This document shows positions 43,602 to 53,409 of a stretch of DNA of 64,000 nt, piece by piece. The notes beneath the pieces were generated by a model that did not search any database, was not told where the DNA came from, and saw only the letters and a program-made list of their open reading frames with translations. The position numbers and the translations under genes were made by a program. Each line of letters starts with the position of its first letter. Within the stretch, counting starts at the first letter, position 1. Source of the DNA: Hermatobates lingyangjiaoensis (Eukaryota; Arthropoda; Insecta; Hemiptera; Hermatobatidae); NCBI GenBank assembly GCA_026182355.1, contig JAPFBL010000584.1:124001-188000 (forward strand), read 5' to 3'.

Positions 43602-44317
43602 CAGAGTTTTTCAAACTTTTTTCGACGCGGAACCCTTTTTGGTTCCAGTAACTTTCCCAGGTACCCCAGATTCTAATGATTTCATACAATCATAATATAA
43701 ATATTTTCATATGCCTTTTTTAAACAGTATGTATGTTTAAAAACAATTAAAAAAGTAATATTACTGCAATGTGTATTTTTCGAATAAAAATTCATAACTA
43801 AATGAATTTAATTTTCATATTTTCCGCAAGTGCATAACACATAAAACAGAATTACTAGCAATTTTAACACAGGGTTTGTTTTTTAATCATTTTTGACTTT
43901 GTAGTTGAGAGTTTGATTCTCAAGTCAGCCCCAGCATTAAGTATACTTCGGTATTTTGTTCCTATGGCAGTTTAAAGGGAAAATCCAGTTTTACATAAGT
44001 AGGAAGAGGGAAATGGCAGCAATGTGTGAAGTGCTACTTTTACAATAGCAGGAAATTCAAATAGCAGTGATAGTTCCAAAAACTGACTAGTGATTCATCC
44101 TAAATATGAATAAAATTTTTAACCACTTCTACTTATGGGTATATGTGGATATAAATATTATTCGGTTTCATGATTCACTAGAAATATAGAATAAATCAAA
44201 CATAAATCACAAAAATAAAATTTTTAGAAAAATATTTTTACTAAACGTTTTTTACAGAACCCCAGATAGTACGTTATGGAACCCCTGGGTTCCGCAGAAC
44301 CGACTTTGGGATCTCTG
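43602..44317. mobile_element. hAT-like element with 8-bp target duplication, nested in an older repeat
   Basis: Ends CAGAGTTTTTCAAACTTTTT and GACTTTGGGATCTCTG; flanked by a perfect 8-bp CATTAGAG at 43594-43601 and 44318-44325. Subterminal GGAACCC / GGGTTCC blocks. 716 bp, no transposase frame. The flanks (43540-43601 and 44318-45000) belong to a dispersed repeat also seen at 1083-1272. Confidence 0.8.
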
Positions 44318-45111
44318 CATTAGAGAAACCGAATCCACCCTTAGAAAAACGTATGTCTCTTTCTTTGTCCACAAAATTTTGTCACAAGTCAACTCAGCTA
44401 CCGTAAGTCATAGCAAGCTGAAACTTTGACAGTTGATTTGTGTATGTCTAACTTAAAAGCTATGATTTGAATGGATTGAAAATTCAACGTAGAAGGGAAA
44501 TTATGACCTTTGAAGCTGTATTTCGCCAGCTACACAGATATATCAACTAACAATACCTACTTGCTACAGCATAAATCACCTAAAAATACTTGCATATTTT
44601 CAAAATACAAAAACAAACAGACATTTTTCTAAGAGTAATTCGGTTTGTCTAATATATAAAAGATAGCTTGAAATGTGTCAGTTCTAAGCAATGTGTAGAT
44701 GTACAGGTATTTTTAGATGCCTGATACTGTAGCAAGTAGATATTGTTAGTTGATTTTAATTTCGCTTGAATTTATTATAATTTGCTTGCTTTAACAAAAA
44801 GTGAGTTCTACCTACCCGCATACTAAATAAGAAGTATGCCTAGAATAAAATCAAATTTGAACTCAGCATCCAAAGCTACAAAACGTAAAAGAAACTCCAG
44901 ATCTAATGACAGTTACGGACTATACTAGTGATATTTTCTACTATTCTATAATTTCTAATAATACTTTAGAATACCATGCATCATCTCTGAATTTTTGTAA
45001 AAACCTGTTAAAGTTGAGCTCTATATTAGTTACTCTTTGATAAAAAGATTTAAAATACCACTCTTCCCTCCCACTCTTCTCAACCCCTCACCAGATGTTT
45101 TCTGTATCTAG

Positions 45112-45205
45112 TGTGTCACTTGGGTTTTTTGCTCTGACCAAGACCGCTTGTTACGGTTGAAAGATCTTAGTCTTGTTTTCCCATTTCATATTATACTTTG
45201 ATCAT
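45112..45205 (+). mobile_element. PLE pLTR fragment, family 1
   Basis: Motif at 45131-45172: GCU, CUGACCA (G8 to C), A, GACCG-CUUGUUA-CGGUU, GAAA, GAUC, UU, AGUC. Tail to TTGATCATTGATT. Probably inactive. Confidence 0.65.
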
Positions 45206-46077
45206 TGATTAGTCACTCTATATTAGTCTTGGGACTATTCGTAATTTTTTTCTGATTCCGATACCTGCTAAGGTTCTATCTGTATGTACACAGCAACTCA
45301 ACACCCTTAATTAATTTTGTGTTAACTTTATTTGCTCATTGAATAACAAATGGCAGGAAATTATAAATGAAACCTACATACAGTTAAAGAAAGGTATGAA
45401 TAGTGAATAACCAGAATATTTTAGGATATGATTATCAAAATCAAGCTGAAGAAATTTTCTCTACAAACGTCATGAAAAATAATGAGCAATAATAATCATC
45501 ACAAAAATAATAATATACTTATATCCTACAGTATATTACTTTCCCAACAGGGTTAATAAATCTTTGGCTCATTACACATTTTCACTGATATTCAAGGTAT
45601 TGCGCAATGTTATTTAAATTTTTTTTCACTCTATGACAAAAAAAGTTAGGTTTTAATTAAATTATTTTTTTTTTTATTATATAAAAAGCCAGAGACCAAT
45701 TTTTTTAGTACTATTTGTGAATTATTAATAGAGAATGTAATGTAAAGTAAACATTGTAATAAGTTATGCAACTAGAAACTACCAACTATGTTTAAATAAC
45801 TTTCATCCATCTATAGTTAACATTAATTAGTCTTATCCATTTATTATCCTGAAATTGCCTAACTTAGTTAAGGAATTATGCAAAATGTGTATTTTTAAAG
45901 AGACAGGGTTAGAAGGATATGTGTGGCAACCCTGATTTGACTTTTTATCCATAATTGAACCATGTCATTAATAAATTGTGATGGAGAAACATCAGTATTT
46001 CTCCTGTATCTGCCGTCATTCTATTTCGTTTTGGTGAATAAAGAGTTCCTCCTACACTAAAAAGTTCCTCCTTTTCA

Positions 46078-46163
46078 CTCTGAAACACTTTTTTCATGTG
46101 ATAGCCCAAGTACCTATCACACTTTCTCCTTTCATACTTCCTTAAAAGGGACTTTACTATGTC

Positions 46164-46165
<2 letters not shown>
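46078..46165 (-). repeat. Repeat shared with 52485-52530, next to (TA)n
   Basis: CTTTCTCCTTTCATACTTCC and TTAAAAGGGACTTTACTATG are found inverted at 52485-52530, again adjoining (TA)n. Probably another PLE end; the coding content is unclear. Confidence 0.6.
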
Positions 46166-46203
<38 letters not shown>

Positions 46204-46221
46204 ATATATATATATATATAT

Positions 46222-46405
46222 CAATAAAATAAGCAGTGACACATAAACAGAAACACAACAAAGACTCACTTTTCAATATTTCGACCGTAATGGCGGTCGA
46301 TATATTGAAAAGTGAGTCTTTGTTGTGTTTCTGTTTATGTGTCACTGCTTATTTTATTGTTATTTGTCCTGCCGGACCGTTTTTCGTTTATCATGGTATA
46401 TATAT
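46222..46405. mobile_element. PLE pLTR palindrome, family 2, junction inside ribozyme stem II
   Basis: Nearly perfect palindrome: arms share AATAAGCAGTGACACATAAA and ACACAACAAAGACTCACTTT. (TA)n lies on both sides. At the centre, CGACCG-UAAUGG-CGGUCG remains, so the CUGAGGA core is lost on both strands and the arms meet at the stem II hairpin. Confidence 0.75.
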
Positions 46406-46409
46406 ATAA

Positions 46410-46480
46410 ACTTTAACAATTAGGAAAGACACAGAAAGTTGCTACAGAACTCACTTCGATATTACGACATCGATAGCCCA
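46410..46480 (-). mobile_element. PLE pLTR fragment, family 3 (3' half)
   Basis: Minus strand: AUGUCGUAAUAUCGAAGUGA and GTTCTGTAGCAACTTTCTGT, then AAGTTTATATATA. Lacks the CUGAUGA core. Confidence 0.6.
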
Positions 46481-46857
46481 AGTGTGATAGCCCAAGTACT
46501 TGTTTGACACAGCTGACAAATTTGTAAAATTCTCTGGCTGCAATACCACCAACACAGAGGATCTTCACCTGTCCAATCATTTTAACTTGGATTATAATAC
46601 TTGGACATTTCAAACTTGATTTCATTTATTCAATGCTCTTTTATTTTCATCATGCTCAATTATTAAAGTAGAAGACCTTTCTAACTTTCAATACTCTTCG
46701 TCAGTATTTTTTTTAATTCTTCCAAGCATTGGTTGAAGCTAAAAGTATTTAGCCTGAAATTGCCACACTTAGTTAAGAAAATATGAAAACTGTATATCAA
46801 AATCAATCTTAATAAATTTCCTTATGAAACGTTAGTTATGTGTAGGCTTTTATAAAG

Positions 46858-46935
46858 GAGCGTCCATTATTGGCGGATTTTCGCTTTTCGCGGGTGGGTC
46901 TCTTCTGTCACCATTATCCGCGAAAAGTGAGGGTT
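46858..46935. mobile_element. Possible DNA-transposon end fragment
   Basis: TTTTCGCTTTTCGCGGGTGG and CCGCGAAAAGTGAGGGTTTT are imperfect inverted repeats of the CGCGAAAA-GAGGGTTT kind seen at pogo/Tigger ends. Only about 75 bp; uncertain. Confidence 0.4.
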
Positions 46936-47272
46936 TTCTGGAGTTATTTGTTTGGGAAGAAATCACTGTGCGATCATCTCGAGTCGAGTCATCTTATCAA
47001 CAATAGTAAGCTTAGCTGATAAAGCACGTGCTTGAAATAAAAAGTAAAAGTAAAAAAGTAGTGCTTTATAAACAACAGTAAAACTTATATCTATTATAAC
47101 TTACGACGTCATAAAGAAGTCATAATAATATTTGATTACGGAAGAAATCAACAACTGAAGGTATAATTTTTTTTCTTTTTAACATTTTTAAACTATATAT
47201 ACATTCTAACGTAGTGCAATCAGTTATTATGTGGTATTTACCATTGTAGGGTAAAAAGCTAATGAAATAGTC

Positions 47273-47402
47273 TTAACTTATCAAAATTTAATGGTATAAA
47301 CAACGCGTTTCTGTATACAATGACATTGTATTTTTTAGTTAATACCTGAGAAAGAACACTAAGTGTTCGAAACGCGTTGTTTATATCATTAAATTTTTAT
47401 AT
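47273..47402. mobile_element. Inverted repeat with hammerhead-like motif, family 8
   Basis: Outer arms AATTTAATG-TATAAACAAC and GCGTTT mirror the right arm GCGTTGTTTATATCATTAAA. Motif at 47343-47380 (plus): CUGAGAA (G8 to A), A, GAACAC-UAA-GUGUUC stem II (6 bp), GAAA, CGCG, UU, GUU. Confidence 0.6.
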
Positions 47403-48461
47403 GTGGAGACCATTTTTTTTAGCTTTTCACCCTACTATATATACATTTAAGGATTACTCAATAGTAGAGAGGGTTTATACAAAAAACGAGTTTTAGAAAA
47501 CCGGTTTTCGAATAGTAATTTTTCCAGAAAACCGGTTTTTACCGGTTTCGAATTTGAATAAAAAAAAATGTTTACTCGAATATTCTATAATTCAAACAAA
47601 AAGTTTTAACAGAAAATTTAGTAATTAAAAGAAGTTTTTGACTGAAATTATTTACTGTTCAATTTTATTGATAGTAAAATTTTTTTATGTAATATAGTAG
47701 AACAAAGAAATAATAATTGACCAGGATTAAATAACTTTAAAAACACTTATTCGTTGTTTATGTATAATTTTCACATATAAGCTTGTAAATATTTAAATAA
47801 TAGTGAAACGAGGTTACTCAGCAAAGGGTTCGAATAAATAAAAACAATATATTTTCATATTTTTATATTTATAATAACTATATTATTAACCATATTATTT
47901 TATAACCATATTATATTTATAATAACCATATTATTAAATCGGACCGATATGATTCCAACAATCAAACCGCTTGCAACAGTGTTTTCATCAATCTGGTACA
48001 TTTGTCATTTTAAATTTTTTTTTAAGTGTTATTCATACATTGAAAACCGATATTCCCTACTAAAAAACCGGTTTTTAAAACCGACAAACAGAGGTAGAGA
48101 TGAACAAAAACAAGAAGTTTAAACCAGAACAATTCTGTTAGGGTCCGAAAGTGTCACGAACAATCCAATCTACTGACACTCTCAAGAGAACCATTACGAA
48201 TATTAACACTTAATTACTTTTTAAGACTTTTAATGTGGCATACCAATATATGCTTTACTCTCCGTTACATATAAATAAACTTATATAAAAGGATTTAACA
48301 AAAAACGTGTTAAATAAACGTAAACTATAATGGTCAATATGAAGTTATAGAGTAAGACCAGATCTTTGGTAAAATTCCGCATCAAAATCTCTTATTTTCC
48401 AAATTAAATATATATTTATAGTTGGGTTGGGTTTATAGTAGTATTTATATATTTATAGTAG

Positions 48462-48590
48462 TTGGGTTTTTGACTCTCATGAAGACCACCTGTTACGGCT
48501 GAAGGATCTTGGTTTTGTTCTCCCATTTCATATTGTGGTTTGATCATTGATTGTTATTTCTCGTGTTTATGTGAAATATAAATATATATA
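48462..48590 (+). mobile_element. PLE pLTR fragment, family 1, ending in (TA)n
   Basis: Motif at 48472-48514 is mutated (CUCAUGA core, GAAG). The tail runs through TGATCATTGATTGTTATTTC to GTGAAATATAAATATATATA, where a hAT-like element has inserted. Confidence 0.65.
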
Positions 48591-48591
48591 T

Positions 48592-49394
48592 CAGTGGCGA
48601 TTTCTCAGGGAATGCAACACATGCATTGCATGCATAGAATTCATCTTTAAAGAAACGAAAATGTTCGAGACTCGAAATATTTAAAGGAACCCCTTTTTTT
48701 TATTCCACTACACGCTAAGGAACCATTTTCTATGATTGCGCTAAGCTTCCCAATGCAGGGGTTTACTCTTATCATTTCTGGTTAATGAAAATGGTGTTAA
48801 TTGCCAAGAGAAACAAGAACGAAGTTTGCATACACTGCAACTCAGGCTTTGCTGAGCTCCTCAAAATATATACTGGAAAGTGATTTGCACACAGGTCTTC
48901 CGGAAATTATAAACTCATGAATTTGGTGATGACTATTCCCATAACAACAGCAAGTGTTGAGAGATCGTTTTCTGCCCTCAAAAGAATTAAAAAGTTATTT
49001 ACGAAGCTCCCAAAGTGAAGAGCGATTGTCTAATTTATCCCTAATTTCAATTGAAAGACAATTACTTAAAGATTCATGACAGATAGGGAGAAGTTTTATG
49101 GTTTGTTATCGAAGAATTTTGCAAGAAGTTTTTATTCAAATGATGTATTGTGTATCTCTTTCTTTAATAAAAACATTTTTTGCCTATTTTTATTGTATTG
49201 GTTAATAAAAGTTAATTTTAAAAGTATTTCCAAATAAAACCTGATTTCAAATTCCCATAAAATGTTTTTTAATACATCATTATCTTTTGTGCAACATGAA
49301 AAGACTGGACATGAGAATTAGAGGGTATTTCTCTGTATTTCTTTTATTCTTTGAAAATTGCATGCCTAAAGAAAAAGGTCAGGAGTCGCCACTG
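48592..49394 (+). mobile_element. hAT-type transposon remnant with transposase C-terminus
   Basis: Ends CAGTGGCG and CGCCACTG, flanked by AT-only sequence of the (TA)n tract. The interior (about 48900-49080) encodes, with frameshifts and stops, TIPITTASVERSFSALKRIK and YLRSSQSEERLSNLSLISIE, the C-terminal dimerisation region typical of hAT transposases. The catalytic core is deleted; 803 bp in all. Confidence 0.8.
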
Positions 49395-49460
49395 ATATAT
49401 TATATATATATATATATATATATAACAGATTCAATAATATATCGACCGTTTGATAGAATA

Positions 49461-49637
49461 GGTGTGTTCTCTAATCGGGGTACGGTCAATTTTCCAGGAT
49501 AAAAAATCAAACTCTCGTTGCCAACGTTTACGTTCCTTCTGCCTGTGAAAAAGGTTTTAAATAAAACCGAAACGTTGGCAACAAGAGTTTGATTTTTTAT
49601 CCTGGAAAATTGACCGAACCCCGATTAGAGAACACAC

Positions 49638-49639
<2 letters not shown>
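49461..49639. mobile_element. PLE pLTR inverted repeat, family 6
   Basis: Arms share GTGTTCTCTAATCGGGGT, GGTCAATTTTCCAGGAT and CAAACTCTCGTTGCCAACG. (TA)n on both outer sides. Single complete motif at 49541-49579: GCC, UGUGAAAAA, GGUUUU-AAAU-AAAACC, GAAA, CG, UU, GGC. Confidence 0.72.
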
Positions 49640-49668
<29 letters not shown>

Positions 49669-49671
<3 letters not shown>

Positions 49672-49935
49672 AAATAAAAAACGAAGGAAACACACAGAAA
49701 GACACAGACATAACTCACATCGATATTTCGACAATCGTCGTCATCAGGAGGTGCGAAGAGCGAAGAGCGAAGAGTCCCGCAGGAAGACAGGGCGGTACTC
49801 AGGAGTACCGCCTGTCTTCCTGCGGGACTCTTCGCTCTTCGCTCTTCGCACCTCCTGATGACGACGATTGTCGAAATATCGATGTGAGTTATGTCTGTGT
49901 CTTTCTGTGTGTTTCCTTCGTTTTTTATTTTATTG
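49669..49935. mobile_element. PLE pLTR palindrome, family 3, with a hammerhead-like motif in each arm
   Basis: Arms of about 130 bp are almost perfect reverse complements meeting near 49800 (CAGGAGTACCGCC). Outer ends AAAATAAAAAACGAAGGAAA adjoin (TA)n on the left; on the right (TA)n follows after CCGCTGGACCG at 49968. Motifs at 49716-49753 (minus) and 49849-49886 (plus) point outward. Confidence 0.8.
49849..49886 (+). ncRNA. Hammerhead-like motif, family 3
   Basis: Stem I CAC-C-UC / GA-U-GUG (5 bp around one mismatch), CUGAUGA intact (49855-49861), extra C, stem II GAC-GAUU-GUC, GAAA, self-complementary UA, UC. Mirror copy at 49716-49753. Confidence 0.65.
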
Positions 49936-49985
49936 TAAAAAAGTCCGCTGGACCGTTTCTTTTAATTGTATATATATATATATAT

Positions 49986-50118
49986 ATAGTAGCAGTTTGC
50001 TTCTCAACGCGAGTACTTCGCACTTCTTCCCGATGACGACGGATGTCGAAATATCGAAATGAATTCTGTAGTGTCTTTCTGTGTTCTTTTCTATGTGTTA
50101 AAGTTTATATATATATCA
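49986..50118 (+). mobile_element. PLE pLTR fragment, family 3, between (TA)n tracts
   Basis: Motif near 50020-50062: CGAUGA core (first C/U altered), C, GAC-GGAU-GUC, GAAA, UA, UC, GAAAUG. Tail TCTGTAGTGTCTTTCTGTG ends AAGTTTATATATATA. Confidence 0.65.
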
Positions 50119-50119
50119 G

Positions 50120-50405
50120 TTCACAAATGAAGAAAAGCAACACACAGAGAAAGAGACACACTTACAAACTCAAATTTTCGGATGATTCGTCTTCAGGAGA
50201 AAAGAGAATGGACGACCAAGCACGCCGGAAACACAACGGCAGGAAACCGTCCCGGCCATTTCTATATATATATATAAATATTCACTTGATAAATGAAAAT
50301 ACGATCCAAACTGGACACAACACGAATTCAAAATTCAAGAAGAGTAACACATTGAATAAAAAAACACACTAACTCAAATTTTCGGGCAATTCATCTTCAG
50401 ATATT
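50120..50405 (-). mobile_element. Two PLE pLTR fragments, family 4
   Basis: Copy one (50120-50262): motif at 50169-50199 (minus) CUC, CUGAAGA, C, short stem II, GAAA, AU, UU, GAG. Copy two (50271-50400) starts at (TA)n, has tail TTGATAAATGAAAATACGAT and ACTGGACACAACACG, and is cut inside the motif at CUGAAGA next to TATTTTATTTAAT. Confidence 0.65.
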
Positions 50406-50568
50406 TTATTTAATTTATATCTTTTACGATAATTTTTTTTCTAATCCTTTTTCTATACATACATTTACATATTTATTTTATTTTTTTCTTTCTTTTCAAA
50501 ATTTTCTCCAATTTCCTTTAAATCTTTTATATTTTACCCACCTTGTACTGCTTATCTGAACTTCTGTA

Positions 50569-50740
50569 CTAAGTATTACATTACAAATTATTTTACAAAG
50601 AAAAATAGTCTGTGTATTTCAACAACATCTGTAGTTTGAATGAACAGTGTCACGTGTTCATTCAAACTACAGGTGAGTGTTGAAATCCACAGACTATTTT
50701 TCTTTGTAAAATAATTTGTAATGTAATACTTAGTTATTCT
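50569..50740. repeat. Inverted repeat
   Basis: TACTAAGTATTACATTACAA and ATTATTTTACAAAGAAAAAT at the left are mirrored at the right; the centre contains GTTTGAATGAACA / TGTTCATTCAAAC, a second nested palindrome around GTGTCACG. Confidence 0.7.
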
Positions 50741-50741
50741 G

Positions 50742-50860
50742 TTTCAAAATTTATACTTCTGCATATAAAAAAGGTTTTAAATAAAAACCGAAACTTTGGC
50801 AATGAGAGTTTAATTTGAACCTGAAGAACTGACCTAGTCCAGATAAACTTTAGTTTTGTT
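50742..50860 (+). mobile_element. PLE pLTR fragment, family 6
   Basis: ATACTTCTGCATATAAAAAA, then GGTTTTAAATAAAAACCGAA and ACTTTGGCAATGAGAG: the family 6 motif with mutated stem I and core. (TA)n follows at 50889. Confidence 0.6.
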
Positions 50861-50958
50861 TCTATTCCACGGTCGATACTTTTAACAATATATATATATA
50901 TTTTCTATCAAACGGTCGATATATTATTGAATCTGTAATAATTATATATATATATATA

Positions 50959-51062
50959 CAATAAAATAAAAAACGAAGGAAACACACAGAAAGACACAGA
51001 CATAACAGACATAAGTTATGTCTGTGTCTTTCTGTGTGTTTCCTTCGTTTTTTATTTTATTG
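50959..51062. mobile_element. PLE family 3 tail palindrome
   Basis: About 50-bp perfect arms (AATAAAATAAAAAACGAAGG, ACACAGAAAGACACAGAC) meet at CATAACAGACATAAGTTATG. The same tail as in 49669-49935 but without the ribozyme motif. (TA)n adjoins on the left and, after CCGCTGGACCG, on the right. Confidence 0.75.
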
Positions 51063-51146
51063 TAAAAAAGTCCGCTGGACCGTTTCTTTTAATTGTATAT
51101 ATATATATATATATCTATGTGTGTGTGTGTGTGTGTGTGTATTTGG

Positions 51147-51597
51147 AGAGCAGGGGTTCATTTATACAAGTTCTATTAAAACTTATGCCCCCTACAGGGA
51201 TGTCTCAGTGCTGCAGAAAAGTCACTTGGTGTACCAATATACATGTAATACCGGGAACTGTGAAGCCTGTCCTACAAAGTACATCGGGATGACTACAACC
51301 AGACTATCAAGACGTCTTACCTTCCATTTTACAGCAGGTACTCCGAAAAACCATACGAGACAAGTACATAATACAACATTAACGAGGGAAATGTTAGAGA
51401 AAGGAATAACAACTTTAAGAATAGAAAATAATACCAGCCGCCTTCATATCATCGAGGCCTTGTACATCAAGGACATCCAACCTTCTATGAACATTCAGGC
51501 CAACAGCACAGGCATAATACCAAGTTGTAAGAACTTTGATAGTTCCTATAAACTTAATAGGCCTACAGTGACAGGACCCCACAGCCAATGTGTATAA
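51147..51597 (+). pseudogene. PLE GIY-YIG endonuclease domain (C-terminal part of PLE protein)
   Basis: One frame, starting after a (GT)n tract: VLQKSHLVYQYTCNTGNCEA, then CPTKYIGMTTTRLSRRLTFH. VYQYTC and KYIGMT are the GIY- and YIG-type motifs of the PLE endonuclease, with CxxxxCEACP cysteines between them; RLSRRL-H follows and the domain ends HIIEALYIKDIQPSMNIQ. The RT domain is missing on the 5' side, so this is a 5'-truncated element. The 3' part is complete: about 150 bp later there is a perfect hammerhead-like motif and then the N-terminal start of the PLE protein. The frame has no stops to its end at 51597, suggesting recent insertion. Confidence 0.85.
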
Positions 51598-51743
51598 CAA
51601 GGTGTAACCCTCCACTTGTCACAGTGGACTTGTTTTTTCACAATGATTGTCTATTTCTATTAATCTCTTAATTTTAATCATTTTAATGTTTGTTTAACCT
51701 TTTCAAAATTGTTATTATGTTATTTTAATCAGTTTATACGATA

Positions 51744-51780
51744 TACCTGATGATAATTTCAGTGAAATTGAAAGCTTGTA
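51744..51780 (+). ncRNA. Hammerhead-like ribozyme motif downstream of PLE GIY-YIG domain
   Basis: Stem I UAC/GUA (44-46 with 78-80), CUGAUGA intact, extra U, stem II AAUUUC-AGU-GAAAUU (6 perfect pairs), GAAA, self-complementary GC, UU. Every canonical core base is kept. It lies between the PLE C-terminal coding region and the repeated N-terminal coding segment, that is, at the start of the 3' pLTR. Cleavage is predicted after position 51777. Confidence 0.75.
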
Positions 51781-51809
51781 AGTAAAAATATATTATTGAG
51801 TAACCTACG

Positions 51810-51960
51810 AAATTATTTCTTCGATGTCTCTAGGACAACTCCTTCATGAAATCACTCCCTACCAAAGAAAACTAGTAAGAAAACTAGAAAACACCAGCAA
51901 AAGACCGTGAATGCTGAAGCTGCCGTCTACTTTAATAATATATATATATATATAATATAT
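51810..51960 (+). pseudogene. PLE N-terminal coding segment (3' pLTR) ending in (TA)n
   Basis: MSLGQLLHEITPYQRKLVRK reading, followed by LENTSK, a frameshift, and EAAVYFNN, then (TA)n at 51936. The same segment without frameshift occurs at 52077-52280 and 52340-52470. Lying downstream of the GIY-YIG domain, it is the repeated start of the element, not a separate gene. Confidence 0.7.
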
Positions 51961-51964
51961 ATAT

Positions 51965-52080
51965 ATAGTAGCAGTTTGCTTCTGAACGCAAGTACTTCGT
52001 ACCTCTTCCTGATGACGACGGATGTCGTATTATCGAAGTGAGTTCTGTAGCAACTTTCTGTGTTCTTTCCTAATTGTTAA

Positions 52081-52124
<44 letters not shown>
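51965..52124 (+). mobile_element. PLE pLTR fragment, family 3, between (TA)n tracts
   Basis: Motif at 52001-52041: CUGAUGA intact, C, GAC-GGAU-GUC, then GUAU in place of GAAA, UAUC, GAAGUGAG. Tail TCTGTAGCAACTTTCTGTG ends AAGTTTATATATA at the 38-bp (TA)n 52086-52124. Confidence 0.7.
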
Positions 52125-52126
<2 letters not shown>

Positions 52127-52480
52127 TGTATATTGGCAGCAGATTTTCTTGTAAACATATTTTATTAAAGTAGACGGCAGCTTCCGCATTTACGACTTTT
52201 TTGCTCGTTTTCTCTAGTTTTCTTACTAGTTTTTTCTGGTAGGGAGTGATTTCATGGAGGAGTTGTCCCAGAGACATCAAAGAAATAATCTTTTAAGTAA
52301 GTGTAAAAAAAATATAATATTATTGATTAAGCTAAAAGATTATTTCTTTGATGTCTCTGGGACAACTCCTCCATGAAATCACTCCCTACCAGAAAAAACT
52401 AGTAAGAAAACTAGAGAAAACGAGCAAAAAAGTCGTAAATGCGGAAGCTGCCGTCTACTTTAATAAAATATATATATATA
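52124..52480. mobile_element. Inverted repeat of PLE N-terminal segments with (TA)n ends
   Basis: Minus arm (52124-52280) encodes MSLGQLLHEITPYQKKLVRK, VVNAEAAVYFNKICLQENLL and PIYTNI before (TA)n. The plus arm (52335-52470) repeats the segment and stops at AVYFNKI before (TA)n. Both arms have intact frames and are nearly identical, so the two halves come from the same source copy. They meet near 52315. Confidence 0.8.
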
Positions 52481-52484
52481 TATA

Positions 52485-52850
52485 AGTAGACATAGTAAAG
52501 TCCCTTTTAAGGAAGTATGAAAGGAGAAATAGTTGAAGGCGCTATTGTGCAAGCATGCCTACGTGGTCAATATCGAATGATTGATGTCCATCAGGATGGA
52601 CTTGCTATGAAAAAAAGAGAAAAAAGAGAAAAGAAAACCGATAGAAAGGTCTCTATTTATAAAGAGCCCCCCTGTCAGACGAGGCTTTTCGCTAGAGTGA
52701 TGAACAGCTTGAACGATCATGAACTGATTGAATTTTATTTCATAGAGGAAACATCTTTGACACATAATAACCAATTTAGGCTATTGACAATTAAAATCAA
52801 ATATAACATAAGTCAACTGGTTTGAAAAAAGGAAAAAAATCATACATATA
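52485..52850 (+). other. Open frame of unknown origin (102 codons)
   Basis: Plus-strand frame 52517-52825 is rich in Lys and Arg (KKREKREKKTDRK) and starts in a repeat shared with 46078-46165 that adjoins (TA)n, so it is probably part of a transposable element. I recognise no domain and cannot support a host gene. Confidence 0.35.
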
Positions 52851-53148
52851 TCTGACAGTTCACTAACTTTAGGTATGAGCATACAAGTCTTTGATACAAT
52901 AATTGATAATGATAAAAAAAAAGCTGAGTTTTAATAAAAGCCACTTAGACGAAGTGAACTACTTTATTTATTTTTCTTTTTCAATAGTGTTAGTTCAATA
53001 GTAATAGACAGCTGAACTGATAATTTCACGATATTCTATTTATCAGAAGGCTGTAGTATTGTGTTTAATTGAAGATTAAATTCAATTTAACTCTTAATGA
53101 AATATTAAATTTCTATATATGGAAAGTATTTTATTAACTGTTTACCTT

Positions 53149-53154
<6 letters not shown>

Positions 53155-53198
<44 letters not shown>
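53155..53198. repeat. (TA)n microsatellite
   Basis: About 20 TA units leading directly into a family 1 pLTR inverted repeat. Confidence 0.95.
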
Positions 53199-53202
<4 letters not shown>

Positions 53203-53368
53203 GATTTCACATAAACACGTGAAATAACAATCAATGATCAAAGCACAATAAGAAAATGGGAAAACAAGACTAAGATCTTTCAACCGTAACCAGCTGTCTT
53301 CGTCAGAGTCAAAAACCCAACTGAGTCTTAGTCTTGTTTTCCCATTTTCTTATTGTGGTTTTTCATTG

Positions 53369-53372
<4 letters not shown>
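53199..53372. mobile_element. PLE pLTR inverted repeat, family 1, between (TA)n tracts
   Basis: Left arm (minus) has tail, motif at 53268-53310 (GACU, CUGACGA, A, GACAG-CUGGUUA-CGGUU, GAAA, GAUC, UU, AGUC); right arm restarts at AGTCTTAGTCTTGTTTTCCC and returns to (TA)n. The arms meet at AACTGAGTC, immediately beside stem I. Confidence 0.78.

Positions 53373-53404
<32 letters not shown>

Positions 53405-53409
<5 letters not shown>

Noticed and set aside
47485..48090. DNA transposon with AAACCGGTTTTT ends
   Set aside because: The AAACCGG words recur at 47497-47555 and 48066-48085, but I could not define matching termini or a target duplication.
52517..52825. Host gene of 102 codons
   Set aside because: Its start lies in a repeat shared with 46078-46165 at a (TA)n junction, so a transposable-element origin is more likely.
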